From CAWUKT01 sp963923035 (GTDB lineage: Bacteria; Bacteroidota; Bacteroidia; J057; JADKCL01), in contig CAWUKT010000005.1 of assembly GCA_963923035.1 (NCBI GenBank), positions 62,001 to 126,000 on the forward strand: 64,000 nucleotides of DNA. Direction: 5' to 3'. The notes under the pieces are model-generated. The model was not told where the DNA came from and searched no databases. It saw nothing but the letters and a program-made list of their open reading frames with translations. This document shows, in pieces, positions 55,427-64,000 of the stretch. The position numbers and the translations under genes were made by a program. Numbering within the stretch: the first letter of the stretch is position 1; the number at the start of each line of letters is the position of its first letter.

Positions 55427-58400
55427 ATGATGACACGACCCTCTTTTCGCTTTGTTGGAATTGTTTTCCTGACCCTGATTTGTTTTCACCTTCCCGCCCA
55501 GGAGCTGGACTGGTCCATGTTCGATGGCTTGCGGTTCCGCAACATCGGTCCGGCAGGAATGAGCGGCCGGGTGACGAGCATCGATGCGGTTCACCAGCAG
55601 CCCAATACCATCTATGTGGGCACGGCTTCGGGTGGGGTTTGGAAAAGCACCAGTGGTGGGATCAATTGGAAGCCCATCTTTGACAAGCAGCCGGTTCAAT
55701 CCATCGGCGCAGTGGCCATTGACCAGAGCAATCCCGACATCGTTTGGGCCGGAAGTGGCGAAGGCAATCCCCGAAATTCCCACAACAGTGGAAATGGGAT
55801 TTACCGCAGCCTGGACGCCGGCAATACCTGGAGCCACCTCGGCCTGAAAGAAACAAAGGCCATTCACCGCATCGTCGTTGACCCCCGCAATTCAGATGTG
55901 GTCTACGTTGGGGCATTGGGGTCGGCCTGGGGACCGAATGAAGAGCGGGGGGTGTTCAAAACCACCGATGGCGGACAGTCCTGGGAAAAAATCTTGTACC
56001 TGAACGATACCACCGGCTGTGCCGATTTGATTATTTACCCGTCCAATCCCAACAAACTCTTCGCTTCCATGTGGCATTTTCACCGGGAGCCTTGGTTTTT
56101 TACCTCCGGAGGTTCCGGTTCAGGGCTGTATGTGACGACGGATGGAGGAAAAACGTGGAAAGAGAGGACAGAAAAAGACGGCTTACCAAAAGGAGAATTG
56201 GGCCGGATTGGTCTCGGAATTTGCCACAGCCAACCCAATATCGTCTACGCCCTCGTCGAATCCGATGGGGATCACGCCATTTACCGATCCGACAATGGCG
56301 GTCGGAAATGGCGTCGTCAGGGCAACCGAAATGCGGGCAACCGTCCTTTTTACTACGCCGACATCTATGTTGACCCGGAAAATGAGAATCGGATTTATTC
56401 GCTGTGGTCCTATGTGAGCCGCAGTGAGGATGGAGGAAAAACGTTCCAGACCATTGCCGATTATGGGACCCAGGTCCACCCGGATCACCATGCATTTTAC
56501 ATCCACCCCACCGACCCCAATTTCCTGATCAACGGAAACGACGGCGGCATGAATATTTCCTATGACCGCGGCAAGAACTGGCGCTTTGTCGAAAATCTTC
56601 CCGTCGCCCAGTTTTACCACATCGACTACGACATGGAAGTCCCCTACAATGTCTACGGCGGACTTCAGGACAATGGCTCCTGGGTAGGCCCCAGCTCGGT
56701 CTGGGCTTCCGGCGGCATCAAAAATTACCACTGGCGGGAATTGCTCTTTGGAGACGGCTTCGACGTGGCTCCGATCCCCGGCAATAGCCGGTACGCCTAC
56801 GCCATGTCCCAGGGCGGTTACCTGAACAAGGTGGATAAAGTCACCGGCCAAAACATCATGATCCGGCCGGTGCACCCCGAAGGAAAGCCCCTGCGCTTCA
56901 ATTGGAATGCCGCGCTGTGCCAGAGCACCCACGATTCCTGCCGGGTCTTTTTCGGAAGTCAGTACCTCCACCTCTCCAACGATTGTGGAATGTCCTGGGA
57001 CCTCATTTCTCCCGACCTCACCACCAACGACACCGCCAAGCAAAAGCAAGCCACAAGTGGCGGACTGACCATTGATGCGACCAAAGCGGAAAATTATACC
57101 ACGATCACCGCCATTTCGGAAAGTCCTCTGCGCCAGGGCCTGATCTGGGTCGGCACCGACGATGGGAATATCCAATTGACCACGGACAATGGCAAAAGCT
57201 GGGACAACCTGGCCAAATCCTTGCCCCAATTTCCGGAAGGCGCCTGGATTCCCCAGATTGTGAGCTCCAGCCATACCGAAGGCGAGGTGTTCATCGTGGT
57301 GAACGACTACCGCCGGAACAATTGGGAGCCTTACCTCTACCACAGCCGTGACTACGGCAAGACCTGGCGTCGCCTCGCCAATGCCGACAATGTGGACGGC
57401 TATTGTCTCTCCGTGGTTCAGGATCCGGTCCAGGAGAATTTGCTGTTCCTGGGAACCGATCACGGGCTCCACGTTTCGCTGGATTACGGGGCGAAGTGGT
57501 ACAAATGGACCGAAGGCTTTCCCAGCGTACCGACCCGGGACCTGAAAATTCATCCCCGTGAGCACGACCTGATTGCAGGAACTTTCGGCCGTTCCGTTTG
57601 GATTCTGGATGACCTGACGCCGCTCCGGGAAATGGCCAAGGATGGATTGGGTTTGTTGAAAAAGTCCATGCACTTGTTTGAAGTGCAGGATGCCTGGAAT
57701 GGCGAAATGCGGCCGACCGATGAAGGCCGGTTCATGGGGCAAAGTGGCTTCATTGGTTCCAACAAATGGCGGGGAGCCGAAATGTATATGTGGTTGCCGG
57801 AGGTGGAAGAGAAAGAAAAAGTCCACATCGTCATTTACGACGAAGAAGGGGATACGGTCCGCAATTACCACCAAAAGGCCGATACCGGATTGGTCAAATT
57901 GTGGTGGGGCTTTTCCCGCAATGGCATTTCCTCTCCCTCCTACACGAAACCCAAACGCGAATATCCTCCCTCTGGTCCGCGGGTCATCCCGGGCAAGTAT
58001 ACCGTCCAGGTCAAGTACAAGGAAGACTCCGCCCGTTCAACGTTTTCTATTCTCCCCGACCCCCGCTTACCCGTTTCTCAGGTGGACATGGCGGCGCGGG
58101 AACAAATGTGGGAAGAGTGGCGCGACCTGGTGAAGGCCGCCAACGACGGCTTTGAGCGGCTCCGAGAGGCCAAAGAAGCCGTCGGCAGGGTCTCCGAGAT
58201 GATCGTCTACGTGGAAGATTCCCTCCAGGACAGCATCAAGACCCTGAACAGCCAACTCCGGGATTCCATCAAGCAATACATGGAAATCTACCTCCTGCCG
58301 GAGGGTTTCAAGGGCTACGACCACGTGACTGTGCGCCTGGCCGATATGCAATGGGAAGTCGGCGGCTATATCACCAGCTCTTACGGACGCCCCGGACCGA

Positions 58401-58561
58401 ATGCCCGCCAGGCCCTGGACAATTACCGCAAAGAGGTCGAGGAAACCCTCGCCATCATCAATCGCTTTCTGAAGGAGGATTGGATCGCTTACCGCAAGTT
58501 TGTGGAGTCGGTGGAAAAACCAATGTTCGAGGACATTGAGTCGGTGGAAATCAAACGCTGA
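55427..58561 (+). CDS. Large secreted BNR/sortilin-like beta-propeller protein
   Basis: 1044 residues with a signal peptide (ends HLPAQ). Most of it is built of BNR-type blades (Ser/Asp-x-Asp-x-Gly-x-x-Trp): GGVWKSTSGGINWK, GIYRSLDAGNTWS, GVFKTTDGGQSWEK, LYVTTDGGKTWKE, SRSEDGGKTFQ, SNDCGMSWDLIS, QLTTDNGKSWDNL. This is the VPS10/sortilin-like propeller widespread in Bacteroidota. The last ~200 residues are helical (ARE QMWEEWRDLV, ETLAIINRFL). No hydrolase catalytic residue is evident; a binding or scaffold role is likely. The 175-bp gap before it also holds CAGCCCC/GGGGCTG arms. Confidence 0.87.
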   Translation: MMTRPSFRFVGIVFLTLICFHLPAQELDWSMFDGLRFRNIGPAGMSGRVTSIDAVHQQPNTIYVGTASGGVWKSTSGGINWKPIFDKQPVQSIGAVAIDQSNPDIVWAGSGEGNPRNSHNSGNGIYRSLDAGNTWSHLGLKETKAIHRIVVDPRNSDVVYVGALGSAWGPNEERGVFKTTDGGQSWEKILYLNDTTGCADLIIYPSNPNKLFASMWHFHREPWFFTSGGSGSGLYVTTDGGKTWKERTEKDGLPKGELGRIGLGICHSQPNIVYALVESDGDHAIYRSDNGGRKWRRQGNRNAGNRPFYYADIYVDPENENRIYSLWSYVSRSEDGGKTFQTIADYGTQVHPDHHAFYIHPTDPNFLINGNDGGMNISYDRGKNWRFVENLPVAQFYHIDYDMEVPYNVYGGLQDNGSWVGPSSVWASGGIKNYHWRELLFGDGFDVAPIPGNSRYAYAMSQGGYLNKVDKVTGQNIMIRPVHPEGKPLRFNWNAALCQSTHDSCRVFFGSQYLHLSNDCGMSWDLISPDLTTNDTAKQKQATSGGLTIDATKAENYTTITAISESPLRQGLIWVGTDDGNIQLTTDNGKSWDNLAKSLPQFPEGAWIPQIVSSSHTEGEVFIVVNDYRRNNWEPYLYHSRDYGKTWRRLANADNVDGYCLSVVQDPVQENLLFLGTDHGLHVSLDYGAKWYKWTEGFPSVPTRDLKIHPREHDLIAGTFGRSVWILDDLTPLREMAKDGLGLLKKSMHLFEVQDAWNGEMRPTDEGRFMGQSGFIGSNKWRGAEMYMWLPEVEEKEKVHIVIYDEEGDTVRNYHQKADTGLVKLWWGFSRNGISSPSYTKPKREYPPSGPRVIPGKYTVQVKYKEDSARSTFSILPDPRLPVSQVDMAAREQMWEEWRDLVKAANDGFERLREAKEAVGRVSEMIVYVEDSLQDSIKTLNSQLRDSIKQYMEIYLLPEGFKGYDHVTVRLADMQWEVGGYITSSYGRPGPNARQALDNYRKEVEETLAIINRFLKEDWIAYRKFVESVEKPMFEDIESVEIKR

Positions 58562-58566
58562 TCGGC

Positions 58567-59232
58567 TCAGTGTTGGATGACCAGGCGGCGGTTGCCGACG
58601 TAGCCGGACTCATCGGATAACCTTAGCCAATAGGTGCCCGCCGGAAGCCCGGCGGTGTCCAGGCGAAGCGGCCCTTCGGCCGCTACCTCCCGCATCTTCT
58701 GCCCTTGCAGGTTCCAAAGTTCGATGTACATCGGCTGCGGAGGCAGGTCCAGACGGACGTAGTTGTTGGCCGGCTGGGGAGCCATTGAAAATGCGGCCAG
58801 GGGATCGTCGATGGAGGTCAGGAAATCAAATTGGAAGGTGACCCACTGGGTATCCGCCGGATTGGTGTTGTCCCAGAGGCTGTACACGACCCGGCCAGTG
58901 TCCATGACGCCCTGCGGGTCGACGGTGAGCTTGAAGATCAAGACCGAATCTCCGGCCGGGATGTCTCCCATCGTGGCATTCCCCACGATGAAGGAATAGC
59001 AAATCAAGTTGTCGCAGGTGAAGGCGAACCACCCTGGGTTCAGGGTGTTCAGGACGAGCTCGTAGGACGGTGTGACCGTTGACGAGCTGGTATTCTTGGC
59101 CCAAATAACGGGTTCCGCCACCCCGGTGGCCGGAGCGGTTCCCAGCACGTGCTGGGAAGAGAGCTCAAGGTTTTGGCCCATCAAACCTCCGGCCAGAACC
59201 ATGCCCCACACAAGCGTCAACAGTTTTTTCAT
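58567..59232 (-). CDS. T9SS-exported protein of unknown function
   Basis: 221 residues with a signal peptide (MKKLLTLVWGMVLAGGLMGQ). The middle is a beta-sandwich-like region (VTPSYELVLNTLNPG, GDSVLIFKLTVDPQG). The last ~75 residues are a Por/T9SS sorting domain (PQPANNYVRLDLPP, LWNLQGQKMREV, LPAGTYWLRLSD, GNRRLVIQH). Thus it is secreted and likely surface-attached. Two Cys (TCDNLICYS) lie in the middle. Ends 5 bp after the convergent BNR gene. Confidence 0.85.
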   Translation of the reverse strand: MKKLLTLVWGMVLAGGLMGQNLELSSQHVLGTAPATGVAEPVIWAKNTSSSTVTPSYELVLNTLNPGWFAFTCDNLICYSFIVGNATMGDIPAGDSVLIFKLTVDPQGVMDTGRVVYSLWDNTNPADTQWVTFQFDFLTSIDDPLAAFSMAPQPANNYVRLDLPPQPMYIELWNLQGQKMREVAAEGPLRLDTAGLPAGTYWLRLSDESGYVGNRRLVIQH

Positions 59233-59355
59233 ACCATAATTTAGGTTTTTCCCCCACTTCCCCCAAGTCGTTCTCCTCGTTTAGCCCCTCCCCGACCAAA
59301 TCTTCTGGACAATTCGGATTGGACATGGGCCCTCTCTTTCCTAAATTCCAATTGT

Positions 59356-61344
59356 ATGCAACGGGCTTTTCATTCTCTTTTTCTCCGCATCGACAATGCT
59401 TCTCCCTGGGTGTTGGGGCTGATTCTCGCCACCCTGTCGTTCCTCCAGTACAACAATACCCTTGACCACGACCATGTCCTGGACGATCTCATTGTGGTCA
59501 CCGAGAACCCGAAGGTGAAGGATGGGCTGGTCGAAGTGGGGGCGTACTTTGAGCAGGCTGAATCGCAGATGGTCGAGGATCAATACGGCTACCGCCCCTT
59601 GACGCTGATTTCGTTGGCTTTGGACATTGAGTTGCTGGGAAAAGGAGCGGAGAATGGGCACCTGATGAATGTCCTGTACTTCTCGTTGCTCGTCTTGATC
59701 GTCTTCTTCTTTCTCCGTCAGCTATTCCCCCAAACCCGTCAACTGCTCCCCTTCCTGGTGGCCTTGCTCTTTCTCGTCCACCCAATTCACGTGGAAGCGG
59801 TGGCGAATATCAAGAGTCGGGACGAGATACTGGCCCTGACCTTCGGCTTGCTGGGCCTCATGGCTTACCTAAAGTGGGTGAGGATGCCTAAACAGTGGTA
59901 TTGGGCGGTGGCGGGGCTGGTCAGTCTGGGAAGTGCGTTTTTGTGCAAGGAAAATGCCATGACCTACCTTGCCTTGGTGCCGTTGGTCGTGCTGGTGCAG
60001 CCGGGGTTGTCCATGCGTTTCAAGGCATTGGCATCGGCTATGTTGCCCTTCCTCGCCGGAGGATTGATTGCCGTTTTGGCTCTGCAAGGGCAGGCCAACA
60101 CGGTCGATAACATGGGCCTGACTGAGGGAACCGGCATTTTCATGGAAGACCCGATCATGGGCAACGCCATTTTCCAACAGCACCAACCGCCGGAACGATT
60201 TGCCACCGGCACCGGCATTCTCCTTCGTTATTGGAAAAATTTCCTGGTCCCCTACCCCCTCGTCTACTACTCGGGCTACAACCAAATCCCGCTCACGAAT
60301 TTTGGCGATCCCTTGGTGATCATTTCGCTGATTTTCCACCTCGGACTCCTTGCCCTGATGGTTTTGAGCTTTCGTCGCCATCCCATCCTGTTTTTTGCCA
60401 TTGGCTATTATTTCGTCACCATCTCCATTTATTCCCACTTCGTCCGCCCCCTTTCCGACGCCATGGCAGATCGCTTTCTCCTGTCCCCCTCACTGGGCAT
60501 GAGCATGATCCTCGTGTATGGGCTGATGGCATTGTTGAAGGTGGATCGGAAGAAAAAAGCCACCGAAAAGCCCCTGCAACCGGTATTGGCGCTGGGAATG
60601 GCCGGGTTGCTGATCACCTTTTCTGCATTGACCTACTCCCGAAACCAGGCCTGGAAAGACAACCTGACCCTGTTTTCGACCGACATCGTTCACCTTGAAG
60701 ACTGCGCCCGCTGCCATTTCCACTATGCCCAGGCCCTCGGGACGACCTACGACCAATCCCCCAACAAGCAGGAACTCCAACGCGAAATCATTTTGCATTT
60801 TCGGCGGGCCATCGAGATCACTGACCGCGCTTACAACTCCTATATCGTCCTCGGGAAGATGTACTATTCGTTGGGGATGACGGTGCAGGGAAATCAGATT
60901 TTTGAGGATGCCGTGAAATACTATCCGGACCAGGCGCGCCCTTGGTTTGAATTGGGATTGGGAAAATACCAGCAGCGGAAATGGCAAGAGGCGGTTCCAG
61001 CCCTGTCCAAAGCCGGGGAACTGGCTCCCAATCGGGAGGATATCTTCTTCTACCTTGCGTGGGCAGAATTCCGTTCGGGAAATCCAAGCCGGGGAATCGA
61101 GTTGATGCGGCAATTGCAACAGCAGGCGCCCGACAAGGTTCTGTTCCCGGAAAGCCTCACCGAAATGTACCTCCAAACCGGAAATCGACTGGAAGGGGAT
61201 CGTTTTGCCTCCATGACCCTTCAATTCAAGCCCAACAACCAACAATTGCTCCAGAAACTGGCTCAATTGTACTCCCAATTGGGTGACACAGCCCTGGCCA
61301 ATGACTATATGCGTCAGGTACGAGACCTCGCCCGTCCCCGTTAA
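59356..61344 (+). CDS. TMTC-like polytopic membrane protein with TPR repeats
   Basis: 662 residues: about 9-11 membrane helices in the first two thirds, then TPR repeats (about 440-655; NSYIVLGKMYYSLGM, RPWFELGLGKYQQRKWQEA). The N-terminal loop has DDLIVVTENPKVKDG and YGYRPLTLISLALD, and LFLVHPIHVEAVANIKSRDEILAL follows, the pattern of TMTC-type GT-C O-mannosyltransferase-like proteins. In bacteria its acceptor is unknown. Stop codon shares TTAA with the convergent GT2 gene (61341-61344). Confidence 0.82.
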   Translation: MQRAFHSLFLRIDNASPWVLGLILATLSFLQYNNTLDHDHVLDDLIVVTENPKVKDGLVEVGAYFEQAESQMVEDQYGYRPLTLISLALDIELLGKGAENGHLMNVLYFSLLVLIVFFFLRQLFPQTRQLLPFLVALLFLVHPIHVEAVANIKSRDEILALTFGLLGLMAYLKWVRMPKQWYWAVAGLVSLGSAFLCKENAMTYLALVPLVVLVQPGLSMRFKALASAMLPFLAGGLIAVLALQGQANTVDNMGLTEGTGIFMEDPIMGNAIFQQHQPPERFATGTGILLRYWKNFLVPYPLVYYSGYNQIPLTNFGDPLVIISLIFHLGLLALMVLSFRRHPILFFAIGYYFVTISIYSHFVRPLSDAMADRFLLSPSLGMSMILVYGLMALLKVDRKKKATEKPLQPVLALGMAGLLITFSALTYSRNQAWKDNLTLFSTDIVHLEDCARCHFHYAQALGTTYDQSPNKQELQREIILHFRRAIEITDRAYNSYIVLGKMYYSLGMTVQGNQIFEDAVKYYPDQARPWFELGLGKYQQRKWQEAVPALSKAGELAPNREDIFFYLAWAEFRSGNPSRGIELMRQLQQQAPDKVLFPESLTEMYLQTGNRLEGDRFASMTLQFKPNNQQLLQKLAQLYSQLGDTALANDYMRQVRDLARPR

Positions 61345-62288
61345 GATTTGTCAGGATCGACCGGTTTCCGCCGGACCTGCTTGCCCTTCCAAAACAAGGG
61401 TGGGTGGATGACGCGTCGACCGTAAAAGGAATACTTGTGGTGGTCCAGGTCGTAGCTGATCAGGTGGGGCAATCGGTAGAGGTTGCGGTAAAATTTCTTG
61501 AGGATGGGGATGTCATAGAAGAAGAGGACGCCAAGGGGAAAATAGAAAAAGCGCATGCAGGAAAAACTGATCCGTCGCCAAAGTGGGTAGCGGGCGCGTT
61601 CCCGTTGGATGATGCGGGTCGCTTCGTCCATGTAACGGTCCCGGTGCTTTTTCGAGGTTTGTTCCTCGGAACGGTGGCGAAAACCACCCAGGGCGAGCAG
61701 GCAGGTGTACAGCTTCGCATGGCGAAAGAACCGTGCCCACAATTCCATGTCTCCCGCGACGCGGTACTCGAAATCAAGGGTGCCTCCGGCCTTTTCCCAC
61801 AGCGTCCGCCGCCAAAAGGTGGACTCTTGCTGGATGAACTGGAAGTCGTAGGTGAGGTAGCGGTACTTCGACCACCGGGCCCACGGAATGGAAATCCGCG
61901 TGAGGGGGCCGCCTTCGGGGGTATACTCCATGGGGTGGCCCTGGATCCAATCGACTTCGGAAAAGGTTCCGAATACATGCGCGATCTGGAACAGGCTCCG
62001 CGGCATCAATTTGTCATCCGAATTGAGCCAGCCCATGATCTCGCCGCTGGACTGCTCAAATCCTTTTTGGAGGGCGTGATATTGCCCGGGATCGGATTCG
62101 CTCACCCACCAATGGATGGCCTTTTCATAGCTCCGAATCACGTCGACACTGTTGTCTGTACTGCCCCCATCCACGACGATGAGTTCCAGATTGGGGTAAT
62201 TTTGACTGACAATCGAATCCAACGCCTCTTCCAGATAACTGCCCAGGTCCTTGTTGACGACGATCATGGATATTTTCGGCCACTGCAT
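61341..62288 (-). CDS. GT2-family glycosyltransferase
   Basis: 315 residues from ATG 62288 (MQWPKISMIVVNKD); an earlier in-frame start is longer than family norms. GT-A motifs: ISMIVVNKDLGSYLEEAL, LIVVDGGSTDNSVDVI, a DxD-like MGWLNSDDKLMP, and LDFEYRVAGDMELWARFF, which carries the acceptor-site acid. C-terminal basic, amphipathic residues may touch the membrane. It could glycosylate the same glycan as the neighbours. Head-to-head with the next gene (51 bp between starts). Confidence 0.88.
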   Translation of the reverse strand: MQWPKISMIVVNKDLGSYLEEALDSIVSQNYPNLELIVVDGGSTDNSVDVIRSYEKAIHWWVSESDPGQYHALQKGFEQSSGEIMGWLNSDDKLMPRSLFQIAHVFGTFSEVDWIQGHPMEYTPEGGPLTRISIPWARWSKYRYLTYDFQFIQQESTFWRRTLWEKAGGTLDFEYRVAGDMELWARFFRHAKLYTCLLALGGFRHRSEEQTSKKHRDRYMDEATRIIQRERARYPLWRRISFSCMRFFYFPLGVLFFYDIPILKKFYRNLYRLPHLISYDLDHHKYSFYGRRVIHPPLFWKGKQVRRKPVDPDKS

Positions 62289-62339
62289 GACGATCAAATT
62301 AAAAAATAATTGCCTCCATTTTGTGTAATTTGCGGCGCT

Positions 62340-63200
62340 ATGGCGAAAAAAGTGAAGCTGGCACACCTGATCAATGCCTTCGAGCCTCCCTCCGGTTCGG
62401 AGTTTGAATATGTCCAGCCCATCACCTTTGAGTCCATGCGCGTCGCCAAGGCTCAATCACCCGTGCCTGTCGATTTGCTCGCGGCCACGACTCCTGAGGA
62501 CCATTCCATTGTCCCCGAATACTTTCAGCTCACCAAGGACCTAGACCGGACCGTCAGGGATGTTTTGGGCGATTCCAGCGTTCCTCCCATGCCCTTGATC
62601 GCCGATCTGATCGAGCGCCTTCACGCCTCCACTGACGCCGACTACCTCATTTACACGAATGTGGACATCGCCGTCCAACCCCATTTCTACACTGAAGTGG
62701 TCAAAGCAATTGAGACCGGGAACCAGGCCTTTATCATCAACCGACGCCGAATTCCCGGGCATTTCAGGACGATTGAAGAGTTGCCGGAAATGTATGCGGC
62801 GACAGGAAAAAAGCACCCTGGATTCGATTGCTTTGTGTTCCACCGTTCCTTGTTTCCCCGGATTCAGCTCGGCCACGTTTGCATTGGGATTCCCTTCATC
62901 GGCATCCTGATGGCTCAAAATATGTTTTGCTACGGCGAACCATTTCAGTTGTTCGAGGGGGTTCAATTGACCTTTCATGTAGGGGAAGAGGTGTTTAAGA
63001 AACGAAATCAGGTCCTGTGGAAACACAATCAGCGGGAGTTTTGGGGGGCAATAGGAAAAATGTGGGACGATCTGGACAGTCGTAAATGGCCTTATGGACG
63101 CCAATGGATGCCTCTCCGGATGATTCGGTGGGGACTGCACCCCAGCTTGCCCATTCGACTGGCTTTGAAGCTCGAGCTCAAGCGCTGGGGTTTGCGATAA
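62340..63200 (+). CDS. GT-A-like protein of unknown function
   Basis: 286 residues from ATG 62340. YLIYTNVDIAVQPHFYTEVV has the position and shape of a GT-A DxD loop, and HPGFDCFVFHRSLFP with CIGIPFIGILMAQN resembles acceptor-binding parts. The overall sequence does not match a glycosyltransferase family I know. No signal or membrane segment; the C-terminus is basic. Divergent from the GT2 gene, which suggests shared regulation and a related task. Confidence 0.65.
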   Translation: MAKKVKLAHLINAFEPPSGSEFEYVQPITFESMRVAKAQSPVPVDLLAATTPEDHSIVPEYFQLTKDLDRTVRDVLGDSSVPPMPLIADLIERLHASTDADYLIYTNVDIAVQPHFYTEVVKAIETGNQAFIINRRRIPGHFRTIEELPEMYAATGKKHPGFDCFVFHRSLFPRIQLGHVCIGIPFIGILMAQNMFCYGEPFQLFEGVQLTFHVGEEVFKKRNQVLWKHNQREFWGAIGKMWDDLDSRKWPYGRQWMPLRMIRWGLHPSLPIRLALKLELKRWGLR

Positions 63201-63244
63201 TTCCGAGGATGCCTATCTAAAACTCAGCAAAAAGACTATCCTTA

Positions 63245-63275
63245 TTGGCATTTTGATTGTTTTCATTTACTTTTG
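63245..63275 (+). promoter_or_regulatory. Bacteroidota-type promoter of the DUF3800 gene
   Basis: TTG (63245-63247, in ATTGG) and TACTTTTG (63268-63275, TAnnTTTG) are 20 bp apart. The start point should lie near 63282, 14 nt before the ATG. Confidence 0.65.
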
Positions 63276-63295
63276 TAGCCATAACCGACACCGTA

Positions 63296-64000
63296 ATGGA
63301 ATTATTGTATGTGGATGAGAGCGGCGATCCAGGCCGCCAGCGGGGAGGAAAAGGCAACAATTCCGCCCATTATATTCTTTCTGGCATCACCCTTTACATC
63401 TCTCAATGGCAGATGGTCGGCGGCTCGATGAAGAGTTTCCGGCGCTATTTGCGTGATCACTATCGGCTGCCTTTGCATGTGGAACTGCATGCGGCGGAAC
63501 TGATTCGGATCTCGCAGGCCAAGGAGTACAAGGAATTGAAAAAACGGGACCGAATCCGCCTGCTCGGTGATTTCGTCCGTAGCTTTCCGGGATGTTTCCC
63601 GGAACAGACGCGCATTCTGAACGTTTGCCTCCGGAAAAGTGATTTTCCGAAAGTGGATAATTTCCAGGAACTGGCCTGGCGGCGGTTGATCCGCGGTTTT
63701 GAGAAACATCTGATTTCCAGAAATCGCATGGGGATGATCATGGCCGATCACAATTCGGATCCGACCATTGGTCGGGTGCTGCGCGAGATGCGCACCAATT
63801 ATCCGCTGGAAGCACCGTACTATCATGAGGCCGGAAGGCGTTATCCCCGCGTGTGGCGGGTGGTGGAGGATATTGTGTTCCGGGATTCGAAGTCTTCCGG
63901 ATTCATTCAGGCCGCGGATGCGATTGCCCACTGCTTATACCGGAAGGAGTTTCCGAAGGCCAGCCTGAAGAAGTACAATGTTGATCGGTTTTTTGATTAT
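63296..64000 (+). CDS. DUF3800 domain protein, cut by window edge
   Basis: 235 codons read without stop up to the right edge. The start ELLYVDESGDPGRQ is the DUF3800 hallmark (Asp-Glu-Ser-Gly), followed by HYILSGITLY, a His/Glu pair in HVELHAAELI, MADHNSDPT and a final GFIQAADAIAHCLY. These acidic/His residues resemble an RNase-H-like active site, and family members are found in accessory and defence-linked islands; the biochemical role is unknown. It has its own promoter. The gene end is not visible. Confidence 0.85.
   Translation, partial: MELLYVDESGDPGRQRGGKGNNSAHYILSGITLYISQWQMVGGSMKSFRRYLRDHYRLPLHVELHAAELIRISQAKEYKELKKRDRIRLLGDFVRSFPGCFPEQTRILNVCLRKSDFPKVDNFQELAWRRLIRGFEKHLISRNRMGMIMADHNSDPTIGRVLREMRTNYPLEAPYYHEAGRRYPRVWRVVEDIVFRDSKSSGFIQAADAIAHCLYRKEFPKASLKKYNVDRFFDY

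Noticed and set aside
56183..57874. Minus-strand open frame inside the BNR protein gene
   Set aside because: Antisense shadow; the plus-strand gene shows repeated blade motifs throughout.

Overview
The window is chromosomal DNA from a member of the Bacteroidota, most likely the Saprospiria (Lewinella/Haliscomenobacter-like), though no 16S gene is present to confirm this. The evidence is: TonB-dependent receptors with a carboxypeptidase-like N-terminal domain, a DUF4249 partner lipoprotein, proteins with type IX secretion (Por) C-terminal domains, a HisKA_2-type kinase paired with a LytTR regulator, and promoter boxes of the Bacteroidota type (TTTG/TTG, 19-20 bp, TAnnTTTG). I read 56 protein genes and one tRNA. 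There is no CRISPR array, rRNA, insertion sequence or prophage. Genes are short-spaced and often overlap at ATGA, GTGA or TAATG.

Layout. 1-8.0 kb (minus strand): start of a TonB receptor, a secreted unknown, sdaA preceded by a T9SS-exported subtilase, a K+-dependent membrane pyrophosphatase (hppA) with a clear promoter and terminator, and an arginase-family protein with altered metal ligands. 8.1-12.4 kb: SDR dehydrogenase and an orphan ThiS, then on the other strand PGI/PMI, MlaD and aroC. 12.7-16.2 kb: MarR regulator, methyltransferase and a PAP2-fold protein without its catalytic histidines, then an enoyl-CoA hydratase and a stand-alone receiver. 16.2-19.5 kb: helical-repeat protein, a structured non-coding stretch, mazG and a GNAT. 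19.6-23.5 kb: HEAT-cyclophilin lipoprotein, LytTR regulator behind hairpins, and its kinase. 23.6-30.9 kb: HD protein, Usp, TonB receptor and TPR-adenylate cyclase in one tight run, then a di-haem peroxidase behind a 16-bp perfect palindrome. 31.0-37.0 kb: a LolA-like protein, a LodA/LodB pair (quinoprotein amino-acid oxidase and its flavoprotein maturase) and a NamZ-like muramidase. 37.0-40.4 kb: DUF4249-TonB pair and tRNA-His. 40.5-48.9 kb: a glycan-assembly block of glycosyltransferases, sugar/small-molecule methyltransferases, a polysaccharide deacetylase and an ATP-grasp-like protein. 49-64 kb: lipoproteins, a nucleotide kinase, a DUF5060 glycosidase, a J-domain protein with a DUF4258 gene, a glycine-rich collagen-like secreted protein, a large BNR/sortilin-like protein, a TMTC-like membrane protein, two more glycosyltransferase-type proteins and a DUF3800 gene cut by the right edge.

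The best candidates for unusual biology are the LodA/LodB pair, the receptor-cyclase operon, the catalytically stripped PAP2 and arginase relatives, the palindrome before the peroxidase, and the structured RNA-like regions at 17.9-18.1 kb and 21.9 kb.
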